A DNA stretch of 64,000 nucleotides, taken from the NCBI RefSeq assembly GCF_030295745.1, contig NZ_AP027291.1, positions 2,604,001 to 2,668,000 on the forward strand. The letters are read 5' to 3'. The stretch is from Mycolicibacterium sp. TUM20985. GTDB taxonomy: Bacteria; Actinomycetota; Actinomycetes; Mycobacteriales; Mycobacteriaceae. The notes beneath the pieces were generated by a model. It made no database searches and was not told where the DNA came from. It saw only the letters and a list, made by a program, of their open reading frames with translations. Position numbers and translations under genes: made by a program. This document shows, piece after piece, positions 37,082 through 46,528 of the stretch (position 1 is the first letter of the stretch; each line of letters opens with the position of its first letter).

Positions 37082-37969
37082 TCAGTTCTCCCGCGGCAGG
37101 AGTTCCGCCGCGAAGCGGTCGATGAACGCGTCGGTGCTGCCGCTCCCGGCCGGCCGGATGACGAACTTCGTCAGTCCGGCCGCCAGATAGCCGTCGATCA
37201 TGCGGTGCAGTCGCGGCCATCCGTCGGCGATCAGCTCGGTCGGGTCGACGTCGGGACGACGGTGGCGGATCGCGGCGAGCGCGTCGTCGGGCAGCCCGCC
37301 GTCCGCCACGGCCACGTTGATCCCGTAGTGGTCGGGTTCGACGGCGCGCCCAGCCTCCGCAGCGGCGGCCTCGATGAGCTCACGCCCGCGTCGTGCCTCG
37401 TCAGGGGTGAGGAAGCTCCCCAGCCAGCCGTCGGCGAGCCTGCCGATGCGACGGAACGCAGCGGGGGCGGAACCGCCCAACCAGATGTCGAGTGGTTTCG
37501 CCGAGTGCGGTCCGACCGCGATCGAGGTCGCCGTGAAGAAGTCGCCGGCGAAGTGGGCGCCGTCGCCGGCCAGCGCCATCTTCAGGAGCCGCAGCGATTC
37601 GTCGAAGACCGCGGCGCGCTGCCCGTCGGGAACGACGAAGACGTCACGCTCTGCGGGCAGGGCGGAACGCAGGCCGAAGACCGGCAGGACGCGCTTGGGC
37701 GCCAGCGCCGCCAGCGACGCCAGCTGCTTGGCCACCAGCACCGGATGGCGACCGGGCAGAATCATCACCGAGGTGCCGACCTTGAGCTTGGTGGTACGGG
37801 CCAACGCGTGAGCCATGCCGATGAAGGGGTCGACGGCGTCTGTGTAGACCAACTCCGAGAACCACAGCGAATCGATACCCGCGGACTCGAGCCGGTCGAC
37901 GAGGTGCGGCAGTCGTTCGGGACGGGCCTCTGGGCCTGCGGCGAGGCCTACCCCAAATCGGATCTTCAT
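37082..37969 (-). CDS. LLM-class F420-dependent oxidoreductase
   Basis: 295 aa from ATG 37969, where KIRFGVGLAAGPEARPERL begins; an upstream extension of 56 codons is rejected. Luciferase-like TIM-barrel features: DSLWFSELVYTDAVDPFIGMAHALARTTKLKVGTSVMILPGRHPVLVAKQLASL, LDIWLGGSAPAAFRRIGRLADGWLG. The family uses F420H2, abundant in mycobacteria, to reduce or oxidise small substrates. It starts in the stop codon of the upstream methyltransferase (ATGA). Confidence 0.88.
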   Translation of the reverse strand: MKIRFGVGLAAGPEARPERLPHLVDRLESAGIDSLWFSELVYTDAVDPFIGMAHALARTTKLKVGTSVMILPGRHPVLVAKQLASLAALAPKRVLPVFGLRSALPAERDVFVVPDGQRAAVFDESLRLLKMALAGDGAHFAGDFFTATSIAVGPHSAKPLDIWLGGSAPAAFRRIGRLADGWLGSFLTPDEARRGRELIEAAAAEAGRAVEPDHYGINVAVADGGLPDDALAAIRHRRPDVDPTELIADGWPRLHRMIDGYLAAGLTKFVIRPAGSGSTDAFIDRFAAELLPREN

Positions 37970-38754
37970 CACCCGCCAGTGTCCTCCCGGTGCAGACGAG
38001 CGCGCATCTGCATGAAGCGGAAGAGGCCGGGGGCACCGGCAATCGGCTCGTAGGCCGCGATCTGTTCCTCGATGAATTGGGCGCGTCGGTCCTCGGGCAG
38101 CCGGCTGGTCCACGCGGTGGACCCCATAGCGGACCACTGAAGGAACGCGTCACGGGAGCCGAAATCCCACTGCCGGTCGGTGACGAGGAGATCGTCGAGA
38201 TGCAGGCGGGCCGCGGCGGCGAGGTCGCCGTAATGAGTTGGGTCGACGTGGACGAAGGGCGGATCGAAGCCTTCGAACCACTGCACCCACCGCGGCTCCC
38301 GGCAGAGTTTCGTGGCCACCGACTCCAGGCTGGGTCGCGGTCCTGCACACACCGCTTGGACGGTCAGCGATCCTCCTGGCCTCAACACCTCGGTGATCTG
38401 CCGCAGTGCACGCTCCTGCTCGGGCACCCAGTGCAGCGCGTTGAACGACACCGCGGCGGTGAAGCACTCGCCGAACGGCAGCGCTCGCACGTCGGCGACG
38501 ACGAACCACGGACCCGAGTCGCGACCGCCGACCGACGCGGCGGCGGTGGCGACCATCCGGTGCGAAGGGTCTGCCCCGACCACCATGCCGTCGGGAGTGA
38601 GTGACGCGATGGCGCGGGTGAGGAAGCCGTCACCGCAACCCACGTCGAGAACCCGGTCGTCAGGACGGAACTCGAGGCCGGCCATCGCCTCACCGATCAT
38701 CGTGCGCTGCAACCCGCTGAGTCTTGCGTAGTCCTCGCCGCTCCAGTCGGTCAT
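37969..38754 (-). CDS. SAM-dependent methyltransferase
   Basis: 261 aa from ATG 38754; an upstream in-frame start at 38775 would add 7 residues. Class I fold: VLDVGCGDGFLTRAIA (motif I), VVGADPSH, ADVRALPF, FNALHWV (motif post-III) and LRPGGSLTV. It resembles trans-aconitate or other small-acid methyltransferases. It is coupled to the F420 oxidoreductase gene. Substrate unknown. Confidence 0.85.
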   Translation of the reverse strand: MTDWSGEDYARLSGLQRTMIGEAMAGLEFRPDDRVLDVGCGDGFLTRAIASLTPDGMVVGADPSHRMVATAAASVGGRDSGPWFVVADVRALPFGECFTAAVSFNALHWVPEQERALRQITEVLRPGGSLTVQAVCAGPRPSLESVATKLCREPRWVQWFEGFDPPFVHVDPTHYGDLAAAARLHLDDLLVTDRQWDFGSRDAFLQWSAMGSTAWTSRLPEDRRAQFIEEQIAAYEPIAGAPGLFRFMQMRARLHREDTGG

Positions 38755-38800
38755 CGGCCTATGGTGACAGCTCACCCCACGACCGGAGAAGGTTCACGAC

Positions 38801-39265
38801 ATGCAGGCAGCAGTCACCGTGGCGATGGACGCCCCCGCACGAGAGGTCTGGGATGTCGTCGCCGACGTCCGCAACACCGGCAAGTTCTCCCCCGAGACCT
38901 TCGAGGCGGAATGGCTCGACGGGGCAACGGGCCCTGCCCTCGGCGCGAAGTTCCGTGGGCACGTCAAGCGCAACGAGATTGGGCCCGTCTACTGGACGAC
39001 GTGCCGCGTGACCGCCTGCGAGCCCGGCCGGGAGTTCGGCTTCGAAGTACTGGTCGGCGATCGTGCGGTCAACAACTGGCACTACCGGTTCACTCCCGTT
39101 GCCGGCGGGACCGAGGTCACCGAATCCTTTCGGATGACCGAAGGGCTGATGACCACCGTCTTCGGCCTCTTCGGCGGCCAACTACGCACGCGTCGCAACG
39201 TTCGCGACATGCGCAAGACGCTGGAACGCATCAAGGCCGTCGTAGAAGAAGGGCGGGTCGAGTAG
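38801..39265 (+). CDS. SRPBCC/polyketide-cyclase-fold protein
   Basis: 154 aa. START-like fold shown by VTVAMDAPAREVWDVVADVRNTGKFSPETFEAEWLDG and FRFTP-like strand YRFTPVAGGTEVTESFRM, ending in a long C-terminal helix (LRTRRNVRDMRKTLERIKAVV). Such proteins bind hydrophobic ligands. It is divergent from the methyltransferase across a 46-bp gap. Confidence 0.83.
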   Translation: MQAAVTVAMDAPAREVWDVVADVRNTGKFSPETFEAEWLDGATGPALGAKFRGHVKRNEIGPVYWTTCRVTACEPGREFGFEVLVGDRAVNNWHYRFTPVAGGTEVTESFRMTEGLMTTVFGLFGGQLRTRRNVRDMRKTLERIKAVVEEGRVE

Positions 39266-39295
39266 AGAAGAGCCGGTAGAAGGAGAGCCGACAGC

Positions 39296-39757
39296 TTAGT
39301 TGAAGCCGACCCCGAAGATGGGGATCCACTGGCCGAACAGCCAGACGCCCCACTGCCGCGGGCCGTCGTTCCACACCGGGTTCAGGTTGTAGCCCCAGTA
39401 GTTCACCGACTGTGGTGGTGGTCCGCCGTTCCACTGGATCGGGGGTGGCGGGCCCCAACCCCATGGCGGCGCACCGTTGCGGTCGTCCCACCAGTCATGG
39501 CGATTGTTGCTCCACCAGAAGCCCTTGTCGTCACCGTGCCCTCGGCCGTTCCCGTTCCCGTTCCCATTGCCGTTGCCATTCCCGGGGCCGTTGCCGTTTC
39601 CGCACTGAGGCGGGCAGAAGTCGTCCCCGCCATTTCCCGGCTTCTGCGGGATGGGTGCGCTCGGTTGGGCGGATGCCACCGGTGCGATGGCGGGTATCGC
39701 GCCAAGGCCGAGGCCGCCGGCGATCATGGCGGCCGCGACCAGATTCTTCGATTTCAT
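39296..39757 (-). CDS. Secreted Gly/Asn-repeat, Trp-rich protein
   Basis: 153 aa from ATG 39757, preceded by AGGAGA; an upstream extension is rejected. Signal peptide SKNLVAAAMIAGGLGLGAIPAIAPVASA. The mature part has a glycine-asparagine repeat (from about residue 52) and a C-terminal Trp-, Pro- and Gly-rich region (GPPPPIQWNGG, VNYWGYNLNPVWNDG, WGVWLFGQW). Probably an extracellular or envelope structural protein. No function assigned. Confidence 0.78.
   Translation of the reverse strand: MKSKNLVAAAMIAGGLGLGAIPAIAPVASAQPSAPIPQKPGNGGDDFCPPQCGNGNGPGNGNGNGNGNGNGRGHGDDKGFWWSNNRHDWWDDRNGAPPWGWGPPPPIQWNGGPPPQSVNYWGYNLNPVWNDGPRQWGVWLFGQWIPIFGVGFN
39546..39601. repeat. 6-bp-period repeat encoding Asn-Gly runs
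   Basis: Repeated CCGTTC/CCGTTG/CCATTC units in the secreted-protein gene encode the NGNGNG stretch on the minus strand. The tract may vary in length between strains. Confidence 0.75.
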
Positions 39758-39994
39758 GTCGATCTCCTGCCTCGTGACGGCTGTTCGCGGTGTCCTCGTG
39801 GTGGCAACACCGTTCCGTTCACGCATTGTTTCCCCGTCCCCGTGTGAGAACCCCCACCATGAACGTCGCCGCCGGTCACGCGAGTGTTACGCCCCACGGA
39901 GGCGCCTGCGACGGATGTTGCTGCTGTGATTCATGTTTCGAGCCGGCGTGGGGGAACGGCGTGATTGCCATCGGTGCTGCGGTAGAACGACGGA

Positions 39995-40510
39995 ATGAGT
40001 TCACCCGCTGGTCGATGGTCGCGCGCAGAGATCGAGGACGCCTTCACCCGGCAGCAGCAGGTAGTGGGCGAGATTGGCCGGAGTTGGGATTGGGCGCGCT
40101 ATGCCGACCTGTTCACCGAGGACGCCACCTACAACGAACACACCTACGGGAAGATGGCCGGCCGGGAAGCGATCCGGGAGTGGATCGTGGCGACGATGAA
40201 CGTCTTTCCCGGCAGCGAGATGCCGTTCTATCCGGTGTCGTGGTACTCGATCGACACCGACAAGGGCTGGGTGATCACCGAGATCATGAACCGGATGAAG
40301 GACCCCGGTGACGGCGCCGTCCTGGAACGCCCCTGCATCACGATTCTCAAGTACGCCGGTGACGGCCTGTGGAGCTACGAGGAGGACGCGTACAACCCGA
40401 TGAACTTCCTGCCCATGGTGGCGGAGTACGTCGACCACTGTCTGAGCTGCGGAACGCTCTCCGCCGACGGTGCCGCCTTCGCGAAGAACATGGGTTGGCC
40501 GCAGGCATGA
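39995..40510 (+). CDS. SnoaL-like (NTF2-fold) protein
   Basis: 171 aa. NTF2-fold stretches: RYADLFTEDATYNEHTYGKMAGREAIREWI and MPFYPVSWYSIDTDKGWVITEIMNRMKD. The family includes cyclases, isomerases and dehydratases. It is convergent with the Baeyer-Villiger monooxygenase (stop-to-stop 4 bp), and many mycobacterial steroid loci pair such proteins. Catalytic role unknown. Confidence 0.82.
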   Translation: MSSPAGRWSRAEIEDAFTRQQQVVGEIGRSWDWARYADLFTEDATYNEHTYGKMAGREAIREWIVATMNVFPGSEMPFYPVSWYSIDTDKGWVITEIMNRMKDPGDGAVLERPCITILKYAGDGLWSYEEDAYNPMNFLPMVAEYVDHCLSCGTLSADGAAFAKNMGWPQA

Positions 40511-40514
40511 TCCG

Positions 40515-42440
40515 TCAGCCGAAGACGAAGTCGCCGGGGTCGGGCACCCGGGTCCACGCCCAGTAGTCGACCAGCCGCCACGGACTCAGCGTGTACACCT
40601 CGCCATGGCTGTTCTTGTAGAAGGAGTGCTCGATGGACGGCTGTGACCACACCATCTTGCGCATTTCGGCCTGACTGCGCCGCACCCAGTCCTCGGTCCT
40701 GTCCTGCCGCGGTTCCATCGAGCGATGCCCTTCGGCGATCAGACGATCCAAACACTGTGTGATGTAACGCATCTGACACTCGGAGTGGAAGATGAGACTG
40801 CCGCCGCTGGCGAGGTTGGTACCCGGCCCGTACATGCAGAAGAAGTTGGGATAGCCGGGCACGGTGATGCCGAGGTACGCGGCGGGCCGCTCGCCCCACT
40901 GGGCGCGGAGGTCGCGACCATCGCGCCCGGTGATCGTCATCGGCCACAGCACTTCGGTGGCATGGAAGCCCGTGGCGAAGACGATCACGTCGGCGGGGTG
41001 ATGCACACCGTCCGCGGTGACGACGCCCGCGGCCTCGATGCGCTCGATCGGCGTGCGGACCAGGTCGACGTCGTCGCGTGTCAGCGTCTGCAGCCAACTG
41101 CCGTTGTCCTGCAGCGTGCGCTTGCCCGTCGCCGGGTAGTCGGGCACGACCTTGGCGGCCAACTCGGCATCACCACCGACCTGGCTGGTGATCCACTCGG
41201 TGAACATGATGCGGGTGATCTCGTTGATCTCACTGACCGCGCGGCCTTGGTCGGGATAGTCGGCATCGACTCTGGCTGCCTCCAAACCCTTGTCACAGCC
41301 CGGCCAGAACAGTAGGAACCGGTACCAGCGGCCGTAGAAGGGCAGATGCCGCAATGCCCACTTCACGCCGGCTCCCACGGCGGCGTGGTAGTTCGGGTTG
41401 GGGAACATCCACTGTGCGGTGCGCTGGAAGACTGTGAGCTGGGCGACGTCGTCGGCGATCGCCGGGGCGATCTGGAAGCCGCTGGCGCCTGCGCCGATCA
41501 TCGCCACGCGCTTGTCGTGCAGGTCCACCGAGTGGTCCCACTGCGCCGAATGAAAGGCATTGCCGCGGAAGTCTTCTCGACCTGCAATGGCAGGAATGTG
41601 CGGCCGGTCCAGCTGGCCGACCGCACTGATGACCGCCCGCGCCTCGAGGCTTTCCACGGTGCCGTCGGCCGCGCGCGTGCGAACGGTCCACATTGCTCCG
41701 GCGTCGTCCCAGGTGGCGTCGGTGACCTCGGTCTCCCACCTGACGTGCGGTCCGACGCCGTACTTGTCCATCACGCGTTGGAAGTAGGCCTGGAGTTCGG
41801 GTTGCTCGGCGAAGAAGTGAGTCCACTGGTCGGTCGGCTCGAAGCTGTAGCAGTAGAAGTGATTTCCCACGTCCACCCGTGCGCCGGGATAGGTGTTCTG
41901 ATACCAGGTCCCGCCGGGGCCGGCGTTCTTCTCGACGATGGTGAAGGGGATGCCGGCCTCCTTGAGCCGAATTCCGGCCAACAGCCCCGACTCACCGCAA
42001 CCGATGACGATGACGGGAAAGTCGTCGCGGGCGGCAGGCCGCGAGATCGGCGCGGCGCGCAGGTCCGTGCCGTCGAGCTCCATCTCCTCCAGCAGCATGG
42101 GCACGTACTCGTCCGGCACGGGCTCGCACACCAGCCACTCCATCATCTCCTTGAGGAGTTCACCGCTGATTGGTTCGGGTTCGGGGCAGCCGCGGTCTCG
42201 GTAGTCGCCGATCACCTCCACGGCGATCTTGCGGACCGCCGCCTTGTCCTCCTCGGACATGTAGCCCTGCACCTCGTTGAGGAACAGGCCCGCCGGTTTG
42301 AGTGCGCCGCGAATCAGTTCGGGATTGCCCGACATGTGGACCAGCGACAGCATCAACGTCGGGATGCTGACGTCGAGGAGCGCAGTGGCGATGTCCTCGT
42401 CCGAGGTCGTAAACGGTTGCCCTGCATGTGGGTTGCGCAC
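40515..42440 (-). CDS. Baeyer-Villiger flavin monooxygenase, HAPMO-type
   Basis: 641 aa from GTG 42440. Residues 1-140 form an N-terminal extension like that of 4-hydroxyacetophenone monooxygenase (~640 aa). The FAD site is GCGESG (147-152), the NADPH site GAGASG (316-321), and the fingerprint FRGNAFHSAQWD (291-302) matches FxGxxxHxxxW(P/D). VIFATGFHATEVLWPM is also family-typical. It inserts oxygen next to a ketone to give an ester or lactone using NADPH and O2. The ketone substrate is unknown; steroid or aromatic ketones are plausible. Confidence 0.9.
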   Translation of the reverse strand: MRNPHAGQPFTTSDEDIATALLDVSIPTLMLSLVHMSGNPELIRGALKPAGLFLNEVQGYMSEEDKAAVRKIAVEVIGDYRDRGCPEPEPISGELLKEMMEWLVCEPVPDEYVPMLLEEMELDGTDLRAAPISRPAARDDFPVIVIGCGESGLLAGIRLKEAGIPFTIVEKNAGPGGTWYQNTYPGARVDVGNHFYCYSFEPTDQWTHFFAEQPELQAYFQRVMDKYGVGPHVRWETEVTDATWDDAGAMWTVRTRAADGTVESLEARAVISAVGQLDRPHIPAIAGREDFRGNAFHSAQWDHSVDLHDKRVAMIGAGASGFQIAPAIADDVAQLTVFQRTAQWMFPNPNYHAAVGAGVKWALRHLPFYGRWYRFLLFWPGCDKGLEAARVDADYPDQGRAVSEINEITRIMFTEWITSQVGGDAELAAKVVPDYPATGKRTLQDNGSWLQTLTRDDVDLVRTPIERIEAAGVVTADGVHHPADVIVFATGFHATEVLWPMTITGRDGRDLRAQWGERPAAYLGITVPGYPNFFCMYGPGTNLASGGSLIFHSECQMRYITQCLDRLIAEGHRSMEPRQDRTEDWVRRSQAEMRKMVWSQPSIEHSFYKNSHGEVYTLSPWRLVDYWAWTRVPDPGDFVFG

Positions 42441-42535
42441 GTAGAGGTGCTACCACGGCGCAGTGGCGACGCGCAGGGCATCGGCGCAACCCGGTCCTGC
42501 TGGTGGCACCGAGACCGCCGGAGTAGAAACGAGGT

Positions 42536-42973
42536 GTGACGAAGCGCGACGATTCCGAACCTGGCCTCGACCGGCGCCCCGCCGGGATGGACGACGACAC
42601 GATTGCGGCGGTGGGGAAGATCTCCGAAGCACTCGAGTACGTCGAGCGGGCCCGCGGGCACCTGTACACCTTTCACCAGTTGATGGGCCATGCCGATCTG
42701 ACGCTCGGTGAGGCGTGCGACGAGCTGAGGGAGGTGGGGCACGCGGCGACGGCCGACGATCTGGAGACCGAACTGGTCGGACGGAACGTGCTCTACGGCC
42801 GCTGGACGTTCCAGATCGTCGAGGAGTTCGACGACGGCTACTGGACCGAGTTCCGCGAACACGAACGGCGGGTCCGAGACCAGCTACAAGCAGGTGAGCG
42901 CCATGTCTTCGAGGCGAAGATGAAGGAGCAGCGACGCACCCACGGGAGAAGCGGGCACGAAGCCAGGCCCTGA
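42536..42973 (+). CDS. Conserved hypothetical actinobacterial protein
   Basis: 145 aa from GTG 42536. Mostly helical and charged, no signal: ISEALEYVERARGHLYTFHQLMGHADLTLGEACDELREVGH, then WTFQIVEEFDDGYWTEFREHERRVRDQL. No recognised domain. It lies between the monooxygenase and a P450 gene, 46 bp before the latter. Confidence 0.72.
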   Translation: MTKRDDSEPGLDRRPAGMDDDTIAAVGKISEALEYVERARGHLYTFHQLMGHADLTLGEACDELREVGHAATADDLETELVGRNVLYGRWTFQIVEEFDDGYWTEFREHERRVRDQLQAGERHVFEAKMKEQRRTHGRSGHEARP

Positions 42974-43019
42974 CGCTACGCTCGGCGACATCGCGTTCTC
43001 GACGATGAGGTGAGGTGGC

Positions 43020-44303
43020 GTGGGTATTTCGACACGGGTGAACGGGATGCCGCCGCCCGACGTGGCACTCGCCGACATCAATCTGGGGTCGTGGGACTTC
43101 TGGGCGCTCGACGACGACGTGCGGGATGGCGCGTTCGCCACGCTGCGCCGCGAGGCGCCGGTGTCACACCACCCCGAGTTCGTTCAGGACGGCTTCGAGC
43201 AGGGCCGCGGGCACTGGGCGGTGACCCGCTTCGACGACGTGTTCCATGCCAGCCGCCATCCCGAGATCTTCAGCTCGGCGCAGGGCATCGTCATCGGTGA
43301 TCAGACGCCGGAGTTGGCCGAGTACTTCGGTTCCATGATCGCGATGGACGACCCTCGGCACACGCGGCTCCGCAACATCGTCAGGAGCGCGTTCACGCCG
43401 CGGGTCCTGGCGCGTATCGAGGACTCGGTGCGCGACCGCGCTCGGCGGCTGGTCGAGGCGATGATCACCGAGCACCCCGACGGGACGGCGGACCTGGTCT
43501 CCGCGCTGGCCGGGCCGCTTCCGCTGCAGATCATCTGCGACATGATGGGCATCCCCGAAGAGGACCACCAGAACGTCTTCGGATGGACGAACGTGATCCT
43601 CGGTTTCGGCGATCCCGAGATCACGGCGGACTTCGACGAGTTCGTCAAGGTGGCGATGGACATCGGCGCCTACGCCGCGGCGCTGGCCGACGATCGTCGG
43701 GCCCACCCAGGTGAGGATCTCACCACCAGCTTGGTGCAGGCCGAACTCGACGGGGAACGGCTGACCTCCGCCGAGGTGGCGTCGTTCTTCATCCTGCTGG
43801 TGGTTGCCGGCAACGAGACCACCCGCAACGCCATCAGCCACGGGGTGCTTGCCTTGAGCCGGCATCCCGAGCAGCGCGACGACTGGTGGAGTGACTACGA
43901 CACCGTCGCCCCGACCGCCGTCGAGGAGGTGGTCCGCTGGGCGTCGCCGGTGGCGTACATGCGCCGAACGGTGACCAGGGATACCGAGCTGAGCGGGGTG
44001 AAACTCGCTGAGGGAGACAAGGTCACGCTCTGGTACGGGTCAGCCAACCGCGACCATGCAAAGTTCGACGACCCATGGACCTTCGACGTCCGGCGCCATC
44101 CGAACCCGCACGTCGGCTTCGGCGGCGGCGGCGCTCACTTCTGCCTGGGGGCCAATCTGGCTCGCCGCGAGATCACCGTGGCGTTCGAGGAACTGCACCG
44201 CAGGATCCCCGACATCACCGCCACCGAAGAACCCGCCAGGCTGCAATCCGCCTTCATCCACGGCATCAAGCGGCTACCCGTGGCCTGGAGCGCGGCGCGC
44301 TAG
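43020..44303 (+). CDS. Cytochrome P450
   Basis: 427 aa from GTG 43020. P450 marks: AGNETTRNAISHGVLAL (I-helix oxygen-binding), EEVVRW (E-x-x-R) and GFGGGGAHFCLGANLARRE with haem-ligand Cys375. It belongs to the same broad mycobacterial group as CYP124/CYP125/CYP142 judging by IPEEDHQNVFGW and the C-terminal GIKRLPV, but I cannot fix the subfamily. No ferredoxin gene is adjacent. It overlaps the convergent gene by 4 bp. Confidence 0.9.
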   Translation: MGISTRVNGMPPPDVALADINLGSWDFWALDDDVRDGAFATLRREAPVSHHPEFVQDGFEQGRGHWAVTRFDDVFHASRHPEIFSSAQGIVIGDQTPELAEYFGSMIAMDDPRHTRLRNIVRSAFTPRVLARIEDSVRDRARRLVEAMITEHPDGTADLVSALAGPLPLQIICDMMGIPEEDHQNVFGWTNVILGFGDPEITADFDEFVKVAMDIGAYAAALADDRRAHPGEDLTTSLVQAELDGERLTSAEVASFFILLVVAGNETTRNAISHGVLALSRHPEQRDDWWSDYDTVAPTAVEEVVRWASPVAYMRRTVTRDTELSGVKLAEGDKVTLWYGSANRDHAKFDDPWTFDVRRHPNPHVGFGGGGAHFCLGANLARREITVAFEELHRRIPDITATEEPARLQSAFIHGIKRLPVAWSAAR

Positions 44304-44800
44304 TTGATCACCCGGCGCGACTCGTCGTGCTGGGGCAGTTGTTCGGTGCGGCGGACTTCGTCGTGCTGGGGCAGTTGCTCTTCGCGGCTGATCTCTTCGC
44401 GCTGGGCGCTGTGCTTCTCGGCCTCGGCCTGGGCGGCGTCGACGTCGTCCTTGCGCCGCGGATCCAGCGCATCGGCGCGCTGCCATTCGTTGTCGAGGTG
44501 CTCACGCGATGACGCGGCCTCGTCGCGGTGCGACGCGGCCCTGTCGTTCAACCGCTTGGCCTCGGCGGCCTTGGCCTCGGCTTCGGCGGCGGCGGCACGC
44601 GCCTTGGCCTCGGTCTCCGCGGCGATCGCCTCCCGCTTCTCCACCCTGGCGTTCTCCCCGTGGAGTTCCTCGCGGATCCGGTCCGCCTCGGCGCGACGCT
44701 TCTTGTCGCGGGCACTACGCGCGAGGAAGGCTGCAGCCAGGATCAAGAGCAGAACGACTACGACCGCGATCACGATCAAAGTGACGGTATTGCTACCCAT
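44300..44800 (-). CDS. Single-pass membrane protein with Ala/Glu-rich coiled coil
   Basis: 166 aa from ATG 44800, with GGAG 8 bp upstream. N-terminal helix TVTLIVIAVVVVLLLILAAAFLA, then a long charged coiled coil (AIAAETEAKARAAAAEAEAKAAEAKRLNDRAA...) and a C-terminal duplication EEQLPQHDE / TEQLPQHDE. Probably a membrane-attached cytoplasmic scaffold. It lies downstream of the cupredoxin gene on the same strand. Confidence 0.75.
   Translation of the reverse strand: MGSNTVTLIVIAVVVVLLLILAAAFLARSARDKKRRAEADRIREELHGENARVEKREAIAAETEAKARAAAAEAEAKAAEAKRLNDRAASHRDEAASSREHLDNEWQRADALDPRRKDDVDAAQAEAEKHSAQREEISREEQLPQHDEVRRTEQLPQHDESRRVIN
44322..44377. repeat. 36-bp-period repeat encoding EQLPQHDE twice
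   Basis: TCGTCGTGCTGGGGCAGTTG occurs at 44322-44341 and again at 44358-44377, inside the C-terminal codons of the membrane coiled-coil gene. Confidence 0.8.
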
Positions 44801-44904
44801 TTCGGGCTCCTTCGGCTCCGGGCACATCAGAAATTGACGTGCACGCTGCAGTCGTGATTTCCCGGAAACGCGCTCGTTCAAACCGTTATCCGGGAGCCGA
44901 CGGA

Positions 44905-45282
44905 CTACGTGACGATCAACGTTCCCTTCATGTTCGGGTGGTAGGTGCAGATGAAGGGGTACTGCCCCGGGCGCGTTGGCGCGGTGAAGGTCTGCTGTGA
45001 TCCCCCGTCGACGTCGGTGTCGAAACCCGCGTCCGGCTTGGAGGTGACGGAGTGCTCCATCGAGTCGTCGTTCACGATGGTGACCACGGCTCCGGGTGAG
45101 ACGGTGAGGGGGTCGCCGAACGCCATCCCCTTGATGGTGATCGTCGGCCCGGCGACCGCGGGGGCGGAGCTCACCACGGGGCTGGCGCCGTAATCGGCGC
45201 GCGGAGCGGGCGTGCTGCTGCATGCGGTGGCGAGCAGGGCGGTGACGAGCACCGTCCCGAGCGTCGTGCTAATGGTGGTCAT
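44905..45282 (-). CDS. Cupredoxin (plastocyanin-like) lipoprotein
   Basis: 125 aa. The signal ends in a lipobox-like LLATAC with Cys21. Type I copper ligands can be placed at His77 (SMEHSV), Cys112, His115 and Met118 (CTYHPNMKG). The mature protein would be a membrane-anchored blue-copper electron carrier. Start ATG 45282. No obvious redox partner is adjacent. Confidence 0.88.
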   Translation of the reverse strand: MTTISTTLGTVLVTALLATACSSTPAPRADYGASPVVSSAPAVAGPTITIKGMAFGDPLTVSPGAVVTIVNDDSMEHSVTSKPDAGFDTDVDGGSQQTFTAPTRPGQYPFICTYHPNMKGTLIVT

Positions 45283-45339
45283 GGGTCCTCTTCCGTCAAC
45301 GGTGTGTGTGACGTGACACGAACCGTGGGCGAGCGGAGT

Positions 45340-46470
45340 TCAACGACGTGCCGGGCCTGGCGGGGAGTCGGCACCGAGGGCGTCGAGCATCCCCGCCGCC
45401 GACGTCGGCCAGGAGAACTGCTCGGCTCGCAGGCGGGCGCCGATGCGGCGGGACGATTCGGGCCTGCCGATCAGTGCCGTGACTGCCTTGGCGATCGAGT
45501 GGGGATCGTTGTCGGCCGCGGCCCCGCTCTCACCGGTGAGGATCTCGGCCAGCGCCGAGGTGTTGGAGACGACCGCGGGCGTTCCACAGGCCAGTGCTTC
45601 GAGCGCGGCCAACCCGAAGGTCTCGTGCGGGCCGGGGGCCAGGGCCACGTCCGCCGAGGCCAGGATCGACGCCACCGTGTCGCGACATCCGATGAACCCG
45701 GTGAAGGCGACCGGCAGCCGAGCCGCTTGCCGTTCGAGGCGGGTGCGCAACGGCCCCTCCCCCACGACGACGAGCCGCGCGTCGATACCCGAATCACGAA
45801 GAGCCATGAGGGTATCGATGCTGCGGTGGGCATGCTTCTCGACCGAGAGTCGTCCGCAGTGCACCAGGAGTGTCTGCGCCTGCGTCGCCCAGCGGTTGCG
45901 GACGTGCACCGAGCGCCTGCGGGGATGGAACTGGTCGAGGTCGACGCCGAGTGGGACCGTGAGGACGTTGCGGGCGTCGATGCGGTCGAATTCCTCGCGC
46001 GCGAACGCCGTCGTGCAGACCACCGTGTCGTACTGGGCCGCGGTTCTGCGGTTGGCGGCGTCGGCGACGGCGCGGGCCAACCGACGCGGCAGGAACTGGC
46101 CCGCGAGCCGATCCAACCGTTCGTGCGAGATCATCACCGTCGCGACGTCGTGCCGACGACCCCACGGTCCCAGCGAGCGCAGGGTCAACCGGTCGGAGAC
46201 CTCCAGGGCGTCGGGCCGCAGCTGGGTCAGCAGGGCGGCGACCGGCCGCGGGAGCACTGCGCGATAGCCGCCGGTGAATGGAATCTGCCTGGCGGGCAAC
46301 GAAATACGCACCACACGGGAGTCCATCACCTGTGTCGAGATATCACGTCCCGGCACCACCAGGAAGACCTCGTGGCCCGCGGCACAGTACTCCGCGCCAA
46401 GTCGGTCCACGGCCGTCCGCAACCCGCCGGACCGCGGACCGTAGAAGTTCGCCACCTGTACGACCCGCAT
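45340..46470 (-). CDS. GT4-family glycosyltransferase
   Basis: 376 aa. GT-B fold: VVQVANFYGPRSGGLRTAVDRLG at the N-terminus, VLTVPLGVDLDQFHP, LLVHCGRLSVEKH, and the E-x7-E region GPHETFGLAALEALACGTPAVVSNTSALAE. Close to the mannosyltransferases of mycobacterial PIM/lipomannan synthesis in overall type (MgtA/PimB-like), but the specific enzyme cannot be named. Cytoplasmic, using a nucleotide sugar. Confidence 0.88.
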   Translation of the reverse strand: MRVVQVANFYGPRSGGLRTAVDRLGAEYCAAGHEVFLVVPGRDISTQVMDSRVVRISLPARQIPFTGGYRAVLPRPVAALLTQLRPDALEVSDRLTLRSLGPWGRRHDVATVMISHERLDRLAGQFLPRRLARAVADAANRRTAAQYDTVVCTTAFAREEFDRIDARNVLTVPLGVDLDQFHPRRRSVHVRNRWATQAQTLLVHCGRLSVEKHAHRSIDTLMALRDSGIDARLVVVGEGPLRTRLERQAARLPVAFTGFIGCRDTVASILASADVALAPGPHETFGLAALEALACGTPAVVSNTSALAEILTGESGAAADNDPHSIAKAVTALIGRPESSRRIGARLRAEQFSWPTSAAGMLDALGADSPPGPARR

Positions 46471-46528
46471 GTCTCATCAGACCGGAGGCGCGTGAGCATT
46501 CTCGGAACGAGGGATGAACGCCTAGGGA

